Assembly (NCBI GenBank): GCA_944325515.1
Contig: CALVAO010000015.1
Span: 1-52,428, forward strand
Source of the DNA: Candidatus Gastranaerophilales bacterium
GTDB lineage: Bacteria; Cyanobacteriota; Vampirovibrionia; Gastranaerophilales; Gastranaerophilaceae
Length of the DNA: 52,428 bases
Direction: 5' to 3'
The notes below the pieces were generated by a model. That model saw nothing but the letters and a program-made list of their open reading frames with translations. It made no database searches and was not told the origin of the DNA. Numbering within the stretch: the first letter of the stretch is position 1; the number at the start of each line of letters is the position of its first letter. Below, piece after piece: positions 27,394 to 35,990 of this stretch. A program made the position numbers and the translations under genes.

Positions 27394-28356
27394 ATGAGCG
27401 AAAAGAAAACAAAACTTGCAGTCATTATTCCCTGTTATAACGAAGAGCTGGTAGTAAAAACAACCGTAGAAACTCTTTTGAAGGTCTTAGACGGAATAAT
27501 TAATAAAGGCAAAATTTCTCCGGACAGCTATATTTATCTCATAGACGACGGCTCTAAAGATAAAACCTGGGAAATTATAGAAGAGCTTCACAAAACATAC
27601 GGTTCAAGAGTTAAGGGTACGAAATTTATCCGCAACTACGGCAACCAGAAAGCTCTTATTGCCGGACTTCTCGGAGTAAAAGCAATAGGATGCGACTGTG
27701 TTGTTTCAATTGATGCAGACTTACAGCAAGATGAAAATGTTATTGAAACATTTATTGACGAATATCATAAAGGGGCTGAAATCGTTTCCGGTATAAGAAA
27801 CGACAGAAAAACAGACTCATTCTTCAAAAAATATACTGCTTTGTGTTTTTATAAATTGATGAATATACTTGGCGTAAAAATTCCGCCTAATCATTCCGAT
27901 TTCCGTCTTGTAAGTTCTAAGGGGCTTGAAATTCTGGAAAAATATTCGGAAGCCGGACTGTTCTTAAGGGGATTTTTCCACGAAATAGGATTAAAAACTT
28001 CTTATGTGCATTTTGATGTTAAGCCAAGAGCACTCGGGTCGTCAAAATACAATTTCTTCTCACTGACAAGCCTGGCACTTAACGGTATTACGGCATTCAG
28101 CATAGTTCCTTTGAGGATTATAGCAGCAATCGGTGTTTTAACCGTTCTTGGAAGTTTTCTTCTTGCAGGCGAAGTTGTAATAGAAAAATATTTCCTTCAC
28201 ACAACTCCGAGCGGATGGGCAACGCTTGTTGTACTTTTGGCATTCTTCGGCGGGCTTCAGCTGTTCTGCCTGGGTATCATAGGCGAATATCTCGGACAGA
28301 TTTTTAATGAAGTTAAAGCACGGCCCAGATATATTAAAGAAAAAGAATTAATTTAA
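27394..28356 (+). CDS. DPM1/GtrB-type family 2 glycosyltransferase, membrane
   Basis: About 320 residues. VIIPCYNEELV, IDDGSKD, SIDADLQ and the HSDFRL region are the GT2 motifs of enzymes moving sugars onto polyprenyl phosphate. Two C-terminal membrane helices (AAIGVLTVLGSFLLAGE and WATLVVLLAFFGGLQL) and IIGEYLGQIF end the protein, as in GtrB and ArnC. The ATG at 27394 has GAGAGG six bases upstream. A longer version from TTG at 27367 would run through a TATAAT box and is unlikely. It probably flips or transfers sugar for glycan decoration. Confidence 0.88.
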   Translation: MSEKKTKLAVIIPCYNEELVVKTTVETLLKVLDGIINKGKISPDSYIYLIDDGSKDKTWEIIEELHKTYGSRVKGTKFIRNYGNQKALIAGLLGVKAIGCDCVVSIDADLQQDENVIETFIDEYHKGAEIVSGIRNDRKTDSFFKKYTALCFYKLMNILGVKIPPNHSDFRLVSSKGLEILEKYSEAGLFLRGFFHEIGLKTSYVHFDVKPRALGSSKYNFFSLTSLALNGITAFSIVPLRIIAAIGVLTVLGSFLLAGEVVIEKYFLHTTPSGWATLVVLLAFFGGLQLFCLGIIGEYLGQIFNEVKARPRYIKEKELI

Positions 28357-29912
28357 AACTGCGAAATAAAATCTTCTGCAGAGAATTCTCTGCCCGTAAA
28401 CTGCTTAATCAGCTCATACTCTTCGATTGATGCGCCTTGAGAAAACAGATTTTTATCCAGAAAATCTGCTGTTTTAGAGTTTTCTGTAATGTTGCCAAGC
28501 ACTGTTTTTAAATAATTATAAATCTGCGCTTTCATTAAAGATGCTCTGAAATAATTCTGATAATACGCAGGGTGAGAAAGATAATGCGGAATTGTCGCCC
28601 ATTCATTATCCGCAGTTTCAAACCTGTTTAAGTATTTACCCTTCAAATCCTTCCACAATTTCGCCGGATTTTGATTTGGATTTTTATAAAATTCGCGCTC
28701 AAAATCTATTATTAAAAGACTCTTTGCAACAAAAGACGCTTCATCTTCGATAAATGTTGCTTTAAATCTCTCAAGAAGTTCCTGGGGAATAATATCCTTT
28801 AACACATCCTCGCGTTTTATAATATCGCCCATCATCATAGCAACAGCCTCTGTAACTGCAGGCGAACAGGCGGTGCGGTCTAAAAACGGAAGCTCTGTTG
28901 AAATTCCCAAATCATATACGCAATGCCCCATTTCATGATTGAGTGTATCAAGGCTTACGGCATTGTCAGCCAGATTTGCAAGAATTCTGGAATCCCTGCC
29001 GGCTTCGACACCGAAGCAGAAACCGTGGGTGTTTTTACCTTTGCGCGGATACAAATCCAGAGTCAATCTGCCTTCCTCAAGCATCTTATCTACATCGTAA
29101 CCCATATTTTTGTACATGGTTTTTGAAATCTCTTCAATAATCCGAGGATGCTCACCGCCGAGCTTCTCAAGAGCTTCATTTACACCTTTTTCCGGATTTG
29201 TATCCGGCAGGAAACCGTAATGATAAGCTTCTAAATCTTCAAGCTTAAAAAATTCTTTCAGTTCCTTCTGCTTCCTCTCCTGTATTTGTTTAATTTTCCC
29301 GTACGCTCTTGTATAAACACTCTCAATCAATTTGTCCAGAAACTCCGGCTCAACTTCATAATCCTCTTTGAGCTTGTATTCAAAAAAAGTTTCGTATCCT
29401 TTTGTCTTAGCATAATCATTGCGCATTTTCACAAATTCAGCCAAATCATCCGCAATCAAATCTCCGCCTTTAATCTTGGCTTCATAAGCCTTCCTTCTGA
29501 TATCCGCATCCGGCTCTGTCTGGAGGATTTTAAAAATCTCTGTTTTTGTAACCTCTCTGCCGTCAATTTCCGGAACATATGAATTAAACTTTCGGGCGAT
29601 TTCGTTTTCTTTTTTTCTGAGCGCTTTTAATGCCTCTCCGGTATTCAGTTCTTCATCAAACTCCTTTAGCAGTCTTTTTAACTGCCTTTGTTCATGGACG
29701 GATAATTCTTCCCTGTTAATTTTTAAAAGCTGTTCGTAAATTTCTTTGTTTTGGAACAAATTAGAATACTCATCCTGTATTTGTTCGTATTTTTGCATAT
29801 TTTCCGGCGTTGAATTGATATAGAAATCCCAGCAAGATTTTTCCAGATTGACAGAAACCCGTTCTAAATCTTTGCTAAAATTTTCTCTCAGTTCTACAAA
29901 TTTGTTTTTCAT
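28353..29912 (-). CDS. Zinc metallopeptidase of the M2/M3 type
   Basis: A gluzincin peptidase of about 519 residues with HEMGH (zinc ligands and catalytic Glu) near residue 320 and the downstream Glu ligand in AVTEAVAMMMG. The helical N-terminal half and the overall layout resemble M2 (ACE-like) and M3 (oligoendopeptidase) families. I cannot separate the two with certainty. There is no signal peptide, so it is probably a cytoplasmic oligopeptidase. The start at 29912 has an AGG at a suitable distance. The gene overlaps the convergent glycosyltransferase by four bases. Confidence 0.8.
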   Translation of the reverse strand: MKNKFVELRENFSKDLERVSVNLEKSCWDFYINSTPENMQKYEQIQDEYSNLFQNKEIYEQLLKINREELSVHEQRQLKRLLKEFDEELNTGEALKALRKKENEIARKFNSYVPEIDGREVTKTEIFKILQTEPDADIRRKAYEAKIKGGDLIADDLAEFVKMRNDYAKTKGYETFFEYKLKEDYEVEPEFLDKLIESVYTRAYGKIKQIQERKQKELKEFFKLEDLEAYHYGFLPDTNPEKGVNEALEKLGGEHPRIIEEISKTMYKNMGYDVDKMLEEGRLTLDLYPRKGKNTHGFCFGVEAGRDSRILANLADNAVSLDTLNHEMGHCVYDLGISTELPFLDRTACSPAVTEAVAMMMGDIIKREDVLKDIIPQELLERFKATFIEDEASFVAKSLLIIDFEREFYKNPNQNPAKLWKDLKGKYLNRFETADNEWATIPHYLSHPAYYQNYFRASLMKAQIYNYLKTVLGNITENSKTADFLDKNLFSQGASIEEYELIKQFTGREFSAEDFISQF

Positions 29913-29987
29913 TGTTAAAACCTGCAAAATAAAAGATAAAAATACGCCTTATCGTATTTTTATCCCAATTTTTATTATTAAACATAT

Positions 29988-30590
29988 CTAGTTCATTTTA
30001 AAATCTTGAGCAAATTCTTGTCTTTGATTAACATAATTGTGGCTCATTTGCTCATCTGCTTCTGCCCTGCGTTTTTCGAGCTGTAATTGACCGTTTTTAA
30101 CGATTTCCTGTAGTTGAGCAAGGTTTTGTTCCAGATTGACAAGCACCTGTTCTGCATAAACAGTAGCACCGTCTTTAGTTCTTACAGCTTCATCAGAAGC
30201 TTGAATTCTTACATTTTCAGCTTCATCTAAAGCTTTTCGCTTAATATCTTCGCAATCTGTAATGACCTGTTCTTTGATTTTCTCAGCTTCTCTCTGGACA
30301 GCACGAAGCAAATCTGATTCACTCAACAGTCTGTTAGCTTCTGCCTGCGCATCAGCTATAATTTTTTCTGCTTTTTGCTGTGCTTCGTATTGAAGTTCAT
30401 CTTTGCGTCTTAATAAAGCGCGGGCTTCTTTGATTTCATCCGGAAGTGCAGCATATAATTTATCCAGAATGTTAGTAACAGTATCTTTTTTTACTACCGT
30501 AAAACAATAGCCTAAGAGCGGAAACCCTTTGTCCAGTGCTTCTTCAAGTTCATTCATTAAACCGTATATAACATCTTGCTGTGAATTCAT
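29988..30590 (-). CDS. Coiled-coil protein, ATP synthase b/DivIVA-like
   Basis: A 200-residue protein with a short N-terminal domain (residues 1-65: GYCFTVVKKDTVTNILDKLYAALP) followed by a long, charged coiled coil rich in Ala, Glu and Gln (KAEKIIADAQAEANRLL). Such proteins are often auto-labelled ATP synthase subunit B, but there is no membrane helix. It may be a scaffold or DivIVA-like protein. A ribosome site GGAG precedes the ATG. The next gene upstream appears distantly related. Confidence 0.65.
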   Translation of the reverse strand: MNSQQDVIYGLMNELEEALDKGFPLLGYCFTVVKKDTVTNILDKLYAALPDEIKEARALLRRKDELQYEAQQKAEKIIADAQAEANRLLSESDLLRAVQREAEKIKEQVITDCEDIKRKALDEAENVRIQASDEAVRTKDGATVYAEQVLVNLEQNLAQLQEIVKNGQLQLEKRRAEADEQMSHNYVNQRQEFAQDFKMN

Positions 30591-30660
30591 GTCTGACTCC
30601 GTTTTTTTATATGATAGTTACCAGAATTGTACAACAAATAAAGAATAAAAGTCAACGCGC

Positions 30661-31023
30661 TTATGCATTTTTTTCTGCATACTTAATATCGCGTTCGATT
30701 GACGAAACTATAGTACTGATTAATCTATTTGCTTTATTGATATCTACCATATACACATTTGAATTAAAGATAAATTTTCTTTTTATAGCCTTAAAAAGTG
30801 TATTGTAACAAATAATAGAATTTAATTTTTGTCCTTCTTTTGAGCGCATCATTTTTTTGTATGCATCCGGCAGAACTGCCAGAATGCAGCATAAAATATC
30901 ATCAATTTTACTTTTTTTAATAAGATAAACATCTATAAATTTAAAATCAACATCAGTATTAATAACTCTCTGAAGTTTTTTAAAATAATTTTTCAATTCA
31001 TCCGTATTATTTGTTTCATTCAT
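30661..31023 (-). CDS. Small protein related to the coiled-coil neighbour
   Basis: About 120 residues. The middle (VYLIKKSKIDDILCCILAVLPDAYKK) aligns with the N-terminal domain of the neighbouring 200-residue protein, and the end (ANRLISTIVSSIERDIKYAEK) aligns with its ANRLLS...AEK segment. It looks like a diverged, shortened paralog. The start is taken at 31023, because TATAAT ends seven bases upstream and an upstream ATG at 31059 lies before that box. The function is unknown. Confidence 0.6.
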   Translation of the reverse strand: MNETNNTDELKNYFKKLQRVINTDVDFKFIDVYLIKKSKIDDILCCILAVLPDAYKKMMRSKEGQKLNSIICYNTLFKAIKRKFIFNSNVYMVDINKANRLISTIVSSIERDIKYAEKNA

Positions 31024-31030
31024 AAAAACT

Positions 31031-31036
31031 ATTATA
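31031..31036 (-). promoter_or_regulatory. -10 box, putative leaderless start
   Basis: On the minus strand TATAAT ends seven bases before the ATG at 31023, with no ribosome site between. Confidence 0.6.
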
Positions 31037-31065
31037 TTAAAAATCCTAAAAATTGACAAGGTATG

Positions 31066-31074
31066 TGGTAAAAT
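31066..31074 (+). promoter_or_regulatory. Extended -10 box, putative leaderless start of rpe
   Basis: TGGTAAAAT ends seven bases before the ATG at 31082. There is no Shine-Dalgarno. It is divergent from the -10 box of the 31023 gene. Confidence 0.55.
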
Positions 31075-31081
31075 AAATATT

Positions 31082-31723
31082 ATGAATAGAATAATAATTT
31101 CACCATCTATATTGTCAGCAGATTTTGCGAATCTTGAACGAGAGATTAAACTGGCGGAGGAAGCAGGAGCCGCCTGGATTCATATTGACGTTATGGACGG
31201 GCATTTTGTTCCTAATATCACAATCGGCGTACCTGTTGTTAAATCTTTGCGCAAAGTTACGGATTTAGTGCTGGATACTCATCTTATGATAGAAAATCCG
31301 GAGAAATATATAGAGCCTTTTGCTCTGGCGGGTTCTGATATTATTACTTTTCATTATGAAGCAGCGCCGGACAGAGTGTTAGAAACTGCCGGTTTAATCA
31401 AATCTTTCGGCAAAAAAGCCGGACTTTCTATAAAACCCAAAACAGAACCGGAAGAAATTCTGCCGTATCTGGATAAAATTGATCTGCTTCTTGTCATGAC
31501 AGTAGAACCGGGTTTTGGCGGGCAAGAGTTCATGCACGATTGTGCCATGAAAATTCCTGTTATACGGGCAAATGCTCCGGAAAGCTTGATTATACAGGTC
31601 GACGGTGGAATTAATAACTTAACTGCAAAAATATGCACATCATTGGGGGCAGACTCACTTGTTGCAGGAAGCTACATCTACAAAAGTTCTGACTACAAAA
31701 AAGCGATTGAATCTCTACTCTAA
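31082..31723 (+). CDS. rpe: Ribulose-phosphate 3-epimerase
   Basis: Interconverts ribulose-5-phosphate and xylulose-5-phosphate in the pentose phosphate pathway. At 213 residues it is typical. A TIM barrel with ISPSILSADFANL at the N-terminus, WIHIDVMDGHFVPN (metal and catalytic Asp), LDTHLMIENP, MTVEPGFGGQEF and QVDGGIN (second catalytic Asp). The short convergent HEPN/MNT module overlaps its end by nine bases. Confidence 0.96.
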   Translation: MNRIIISPSILSADFANLEREIKLAEEAGAAWIHIDVMDGHFVPNITIGVPVVKSLRKVTDLVLDTHLMIENPEKYIEPFALAGSDIITFHYEAAPDRVLETAGLIKSFGKKAGLSIKPKTEPEEILPYLDKIDLLLVMTVEPGFGGQEFMHDCAMKIPVIRANAPESLIIQVDGGINNLTAKICTSLGADSLVAGSYIYKSSDYKKAIESLL

Positions 31724-32005
31724 TTCTACCAAATCGTTAATTATTATTTCTCGAAAACTTTCGCTGATGTTATTTAAATCAATAATATCGACTTCGTAAG
31801 GTAATAAAGAAGATTCAAAAATAAAGTCCAATTTTGACTTAATTTCCGGAGTTAATTCTTTTGATTCAATAGCAAGATCTATATCAGAATACTTCTTAGC
31901 CTTTCCTTTCACTCTTGACCCGAAAATGTAAATCTTATAGACATTTAAATTATCAGAGATTGCTTTTTTTATAAAATCTATATATTTTTTTTCTAAATCA
32001 ATCAT
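31715..32005 (-). CDS. MNT-type nucleotidyltransferase (antitoxin-like)
   Basis: A 96-residue minimal nucleotidyltransferase with IFGSRVKGKAKKYSDIDLAIE, the GSx(n)DxD catalytic motif of MNT proteins, and a third Asp later (YEVDIID). It overlaps the preceding HEPN gene by four bases. In known HEPN/MNT modules the MNT protein modifies and neutralises the HEPN toxin by nucleotidylylation. Here the order is HEPN first, MNT second. Function is by analogy. Confidence 0.85.
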   Translation of the reverse strand: MIDLEKKYIDFIKKAISDNLNVYKIYIFGSRVKGKAKKYSDIDLAIESKELTPEIKSKLDFIFESSLLPYEVDIIDLNNISESFREIIINDLVELE

Positions 32006-32400
32006 AATCTATTTTTCAGTTGTTGAAGCAAAAATACAGCATCATCCTTAAAATCTGGAATGACAGCAAGAACTTCACGAGCAATTTCTTCATCATACGT
32101 GTGAGATGTAGCATTTCTTTTCTGTCGGTATTCTGTCCATTTAACAAGGTCATTTTTCAACAGTCCCAGTTTATTTGCACTTCTTATAATTTCATTAAAC
32201 GTCATATCCTGCAAAACCTCTGCAGACTGCAATCCAATAAATCTTTTTATCATTTTTATAGCCAAAGAATATGTGTATTCAAAACGCTGGATAACTGCAT
32301 CACGAATATCTACGTCAAAATTGTCCCTTTTATAACGTTCTATAATTGAATCTAAACTATTTAAAGCTTTTTCAAAAGATGAAATTTCTAAACATTCCAT
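32002..32400 (-). CDS. HEPN (HI0074-type) protein, putative toxin
   Basis: A 132-residue all-helical protein of the HI0074 nucleotidyltransferase-binding type. It contains RNATSH, an Rx4H motif like the RNase motif of HEPN toxins. It is followed with a four-base overlap by the MNT partner. TGATATCTT lies six bases before the ATG, so the mRNA may be leaderless. A toxin-antitoxin role is plausible; another option is a non-toxic accessory pair. Confidence 0.85.
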   Translation of the reverse strand: MECLEISSFEKALNSLDSIIERYKRDNFDVDIRDAVIQRFEYTYSLAIKMIKRFIGLQSAEVLQDMTFNEIIRSANKLGLLKNDLVKWTEYRQKRNATSHTYDEEIAREVLAVIPDFKDDAVFLLQQLKNRL

Positions 32401-32406
32401 AGTCTA

Positions 32407-32415
32407 AAGATATCA
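32407..32415 (-). promoter_or_regulatory. Extended -10 box, putative leaderless start of HEPN/MNT
   Basis: On the minus strand TGATATCTT ends six bases before the ATG at 32400, with no ribosome site between. Confidence 0.5.
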
Positions 32416-32474
32416 TTTTTAGGCTGAAAAAGCAATCATCTTGTTTACTTATTCCATTTTTTCGGGATAAGATT

Positions 32475-32480
32475 TACAAT
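32475..32480 (+). promoter_or_regulatory. -10 box, putative leaderless start of OppD-like gene
   Basis: TACAAT ends six bases before the ATG at 32487, with no Shine-Dalgarno. Confidence 0.5.
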
Positions 32481-32486
32481 AGTTTT

Positions 32487-33434
32487 ATGGAAAATATTTT
32501 AGAGATACGTAATCTGAATTTGTATTTTGGCGAATATCAAGCTCTTTTCGGTGTTAATCTTGCACTTAAAAAGGGGATAATGCACGCGCTTGTTGGAGAG
32601 TCCGGATGCGGAAAAACAATGACTGCAATGTCTGTTATCAGGCTTTTGCCTAAAAGCGCCAGTATAAAAAGCGGCGAAATTTATTTTAACAAGGAAAATC
32701 TGCTCGACTTAAAAGAGCGGCAAATGCGGGATTTGAGAGGAAATAAAATAGCCCTCATTCCGCAGGATCCCATGACTTCACTAAACCCTTTATATACAGT
32801 AGGGAACCAGCTTGTAGAAGCAATTAGGGCGCATAACAAGGTCAGTGAAAGACAGGCCTTAAGAAAGGCGCGTGAAGTTTTGGATTTAGTGCGCATACAT
32901 GATATCGATAATAAACTAAATTTTTATCCCCACGAGTTTTCCGGCGGAATGAAACAGCGTATTATTATTGCAATGGCTCTTGCCTGCAATGCGGAGTTAA
33001 TTATTGCAGATGAACCGACGACAGCACTGGATGTGACTATTCAGAAACAAATTATGGACTTGATAGACGAAATAAAACGTGATTTTAAGACGACAGTTCT
33101 TCTTATATCGCATGATTTAGCGCTTGTGAGTAATTATGCGGATTATGTATCTGTAATGTATGCGGGGCATATAGTTGAAGAAGCTCCCGCACAGATTTTT
33201 TTCAGAAAACCTATGCATCCGTATTCAACTGCTCTTCTAAATTCCCTGCCAGGCAGAAATCCAAATCTTAAACTTAAAACAATAGAAGGCGCCCCTCCTA
33301 GTATTAGGGAAAATATTTTTGGCTGTAAATTCCATCCCCGCTGTTCCTGTTTTATGCAGGGAGTTTGCGACACAAAAGAACCTGTTTTGCAGGAAAAAGA
33401 AATATATCACTACTCCGCCTGCTTTGCAAACTAG
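32487..33434 (+). CDS. OppD/DppD-type ABC transporter ATPase
   Basis: A 315-residue ATPase. Walker A GESGCGKT (about 38-45), Q-loop IPQDPMTSLNP, signature FSGGMKQRI, Walker B LIIADEPTTALDVT and the H-loop LISHDLALVS are intact. The C-terminal extension GCKFHPRC with Cys residues is the oligopeptide/dipeptide-type binding for an Fe-S or zinc site and marks it as OppD/DppD-like. It probably energises peptide or nickel uptake. No permease, binding protein or OppF gene lies next to it, so it works with subunits encoded elsewhere. Confidence 0.85.
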   Translation: MENILEIRNLNLYFGEYQALFGVNLALKKGIMHALVGESGCGKTMTAMSVIRLLPKSASIKSGEIYFNKENLLDLKERQMRDLRGNKIALIPQDPMTSLNPLYTVGNQLVEAIRAHNKVSERQALRKAREVLDLVRIHDIDNKLNFYPHEFSGGMKQRIIIAMALACNAELIIADEPTTALDVTIQKQIMDLIDEIKRDFKTTVLLISHDLALVSNYADYVSVMYAGHIVEEAPAQIFFRKPMHPYSTALLNSLPGRNPNLKLKTIEGAPPSIRENIFGCKFHPRCSCFMQGVCDTKEPVLQEKEIYHYSACFAN

Positions 33435-34186
33435 CTTTTGTTAAGTTCATACAGGAATCTTAAACCTTCAAGCGTCAAATACGGATTAACATAATCAAAC
33501 TGGCGGTGCATATATGTTGCAATTAATCCGGAATATCCGCCTGTTGCAATAATACTTGCTTTTGAACCAAGCTCTTTTTCACACTGTTCAATTAAGCCTT
33601 CTATCGCGCAGGCAGAACCGCGAATTACACCGGAAAGCATTGCATCAGCTGTATTGTTTCCTATAGCATGGTCAACTGTATCAGCTTCTATTCTCGGCAG
33701 TTTTGAAGTACTCTTGTTAAGTGCCCTAAACTGCAGGTTAAGCCCTGGCATGATTACACCGCCGATAAAATCACCCTCTGTGTTTAGTATATCAAATGTT
33801 GTTGCAGTTCCTAAATCTACAATAATAACCGGTTTCGGGTACAAAATATACGCGCCGCAAGCATTTGCAATTCTGTCAGCTCCGGCTTCTTTAGGATTTT
33901 TTAGTTTAAGCTTAATGCCTGTATTCAATTTACTGGTTAATAATAACGAATTAACATGAAAAACATTATCCGAGGCATGTTTAATTGTACGGCTGAGTTC
34001 ATCAACGACTGACGCAATTATGCAGCCTGTGATATTGTATTTCTTTAACAGTGAATGAAACAAAATTTCGTATTCTTCTTGAGGCAGTTCCTTATCTGAA
34101 GCCAGACGGAATGTTTCAAGTATGCTTTCGTTTTCAAAAACGCCCAGAGTAATATTTGTATTCCCTATATCAATAGTAAGAAGCAT
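33431..34186 (-). CDS. coaX: Type III pantothenate kinase
   Basis: Phosphorylates pantothenate, the first step of CoA synthesis. A 251-residue ASKHA-fold kinase: LLTIDIGNTNITLGV at the N-terminus, GADRIANACGAY, VDLGTATTFD and GGVIMPGL are the characteristic motifs. It overlaps the WYL gene by one base, so it is translated with the upstream regulators. It also overlaps the convergent OppD-like gene by four bases. Confidence 0.95.
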   Translation of the reverse strand: MLLTIDIGNTNITLGVFENESILETFRLASDKELPQEEYEILFHSLLKKYNITGCIIASVVDELSRTIKHASDNVFHVNSLLLTSKLNTGIKLKLKNPKEAGADRIANACGAYILYPKPVIIVDLGTATTFDILNTEGDFIGGVIMPGLNLQFRALNKSTSKLPRIEADTVDHAIGNNTADAMLSGVIRGSACAIEGLIEQCEKELGSKASIIATGGYSGLIATYMHRQFDYVNPYLTLEGLRFLYELNKS

Positions 34187-35052
34187 TACTCCTCTCCATA
34201 ATTGCTTAATGCATTATCAAGTATTTTGCGCATTTCTTCACGATATATTTTGGGAGTTTGAATTTCGCACTTATCGTCATATCTCAAAAGTCGTGCAAAC
34301 AAGATTTCTTTATTCTCACCTCTGTTAGAAACAGCAATGCAGTCTGCTTCGGCACAAGGCAGGATTTGTTCGTTTTCACGCAGCGAATATCTGCGTGCAA
34401 GTTCACCCTTTAGTATAAAAACAACCGATGGCTCGTTAAAACTGTAAACAAACTTATCACGTAAAACTTCCAGTCCGGAAACACGGGAAGAGTCAACCAT
34501 GCGTTCTTTGTTTTTATAAAACACATTGAAAAAGGTTTTACCCTTATTTTCTGTTATTTGTATCGGAATACAATCCATAATCGCACGGTTTTTGAACATA
34601 AGTCTTATTTTTCTTTTTTCATTTACCGCATGTTCAAAAATTTCTGCTGTAATTTGATATGTGTTTTTTTCTACGCGTGTTATTTTTTTATTAGAATATC
34701 TGTTAAGCTTTTCGATAAACTTATCAAAAATTTTATGATACTTAGCTGCCATATCAGTCTTTATGATATTTTGCAGATTTTCAAGGAGATTAATCTCTCC
34801 TGCTGTCAAATCCAAGCCGAACGGCATACTTGCAACAAAATATTTGTTATGGATTTTGGGTATATCAATTCCAAAATAACGGCACGTATTAATATATTTA
34901 CTTACAACACTGTTGTTAAAGATTGCTTCCGGCTCATTATGATTCAGTTTTTCCACAAGCTCCTGCATTGTGTAATTATCTTGAAGCAAAAGCTGTAAAG
35001 TCTTAAACACCTGCATTGAGGATCTGTTCTTTTTTAATGAAATTTTAGTCAT
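34186..35052 (-). CDS. WYL-domain regulator 2
   Basis: A 288-residue protein with an N-terminal winged helix-like part (residues 1-70) and a WYL domain from about 135 to 215 (IRLMFKNRAIMDCIPIQI). It overlaps both the preceding WYL gene (eight bases) and the following coaX (one base). Together with the adjacent WYL protein this resembles the PafBC pair that senses DNA damage in actinobacteria, though similarity is only architectural. Ligand and regulon are unknown. Confidence 0.75.
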   Translation of the reverse strand: MTKISLKKNRSSMQVFKTLQLLLQDNYTMQELVEKLNHNEPEAIFNNSVVSKYINTCRYFGIDIPKIHNKYFVASMPFGLDLTAGEINLLENLQNIIKTDMAAKYHKIFDKFIEKLNRYSNKKITRVEKNTYQITAEIFEHAVNEKRKIRLMFKNRAIMDCIPIQITENKGKTFFNVFYKNKERMVDSSRVSGLEVLRDKFVYSFNEPSVVFILKGELARRYSLRENEQILPCAEADCIAVSNRGENKEILFARLLRYDDKCEIQTPKIYREEMRKILDNALSNYGEE

Positions 35053-35971
35053 TATAGTTTTGCCTCATACTTTTTAATTTCTGTATAATTTTATCGCGAA
35101 AATCCGACGGTTCAAGAACCGTGCAGTCTGCACCGAATGATAAAATTCTCTGAACGGCAACAAATTCATTGTGATATCTGCCTTCAATTATACAGCCGTC
35201 AGAGAGTGTTTCAATAATACTTTCGTTTTCTTCGAGAATATTAACTCCAAAGCTTTTTAAGAAGTATTTGATACATACTGATTCCAATTCAATTCCGCTG
35301 CCACGGGTACGTGAAAGAATTGAACATATTCTCTGCAGGTTTAGAATTACAGCTTCTTTTTTGTTTATGTCATAACCGTAAAGATAAACTTTGTCATTTT
35401 GAAAAACAACCTTTTGTGCCAGAATTTCTTTCAGAGACTCTGCTTCTGCTGACGGATTTTTGTATTTTAATGTCAGAACAATATTATTCCTGCAGTCATC
35501 AAGCATTTCCTTTATTAGTTCTGTATTATAGCTTTTGAGTGCAGAAAGCCCGTAAAGTTCTTCCTTTATGTCATTATTGTCAGTGTATCCTGCGAGTTTT
35601 TTGAAAAGTGCATCATATCTGAGAAGTAAAGATATATTTGCGCTGTCTTTTATCTTCTTAAACCCTTTTCTGATTGTTGCAACTTCATCTTTAGAAATAT
35701 TAAGAGAAAACGGATGCTTTTTCAGTACATATTTATAATCTGTTTTTGCATTGGCATGCGTAATATCACATCCCATTGCTCTGAGAGTATTTAAATCGAT
35801 TCTTAAAATATCATTGGAATGGTCGTTTTCGAGAAGGTTCAGTTCAACAAGTTTTGCACGTATAGACTCCAGCGTCTGCGGTGCTTCCATAAGCATTCCG
35901 ACGATAACCAACCCTCTCATGCCGGTCAGTGATATTTGATTTAATTCTGCTTTATTTGCCGGTTTAAACAC
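35045..35971 (-). CDS. WYL-domain regulator 1
   Basis: A 308-residue protein, first of the WYL pair. An N-terminal wHTH-like region (EAPQTLESIRAKLVELNL) is followed by a WYL domain at about 175-240 (LTLKYKNPSAEAESL). It starts at GTG (35971) with AGAGGG upstream. It heads a translationally coupled run of WYL, WYL and coaX. Confidence 0.75.
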   Translation of the reverse strand: MFKPANKAELNQISLTGMRGLVIVGMLMEAPQTLESIRAKLVELNLLENDHSNDILRIDLNTLRAMGCDITHANAKTDYKYVLKKHPFSLNISKDEVATIRKGFKKIKDSANISLLLRYDALFKKLAGYTDNNDIKEELYGLSALKSYNTELIKEMLDDCRNNIVLTLKYKNPSAEAESLKEILAQKVVFQNDKVYLYGYDINKKEAVILNLQRICSILSRTRGSGIELESVCIKYFLKSFGVNILEENESIIETLSDGCIIEGRYHNEFVAVQRILSFGADCTVLEPSDFRDKIIQKLKSMRQNYND

Positions 35972-35990
35972 TTTTACCCTCTTTTATTAA

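Noticed and set aside
29988-30590. ATP synthase subunit b
   Set aside because: There is no N-terminal membrane helix and no other atp gene nearby; only the coiled coil is similar.
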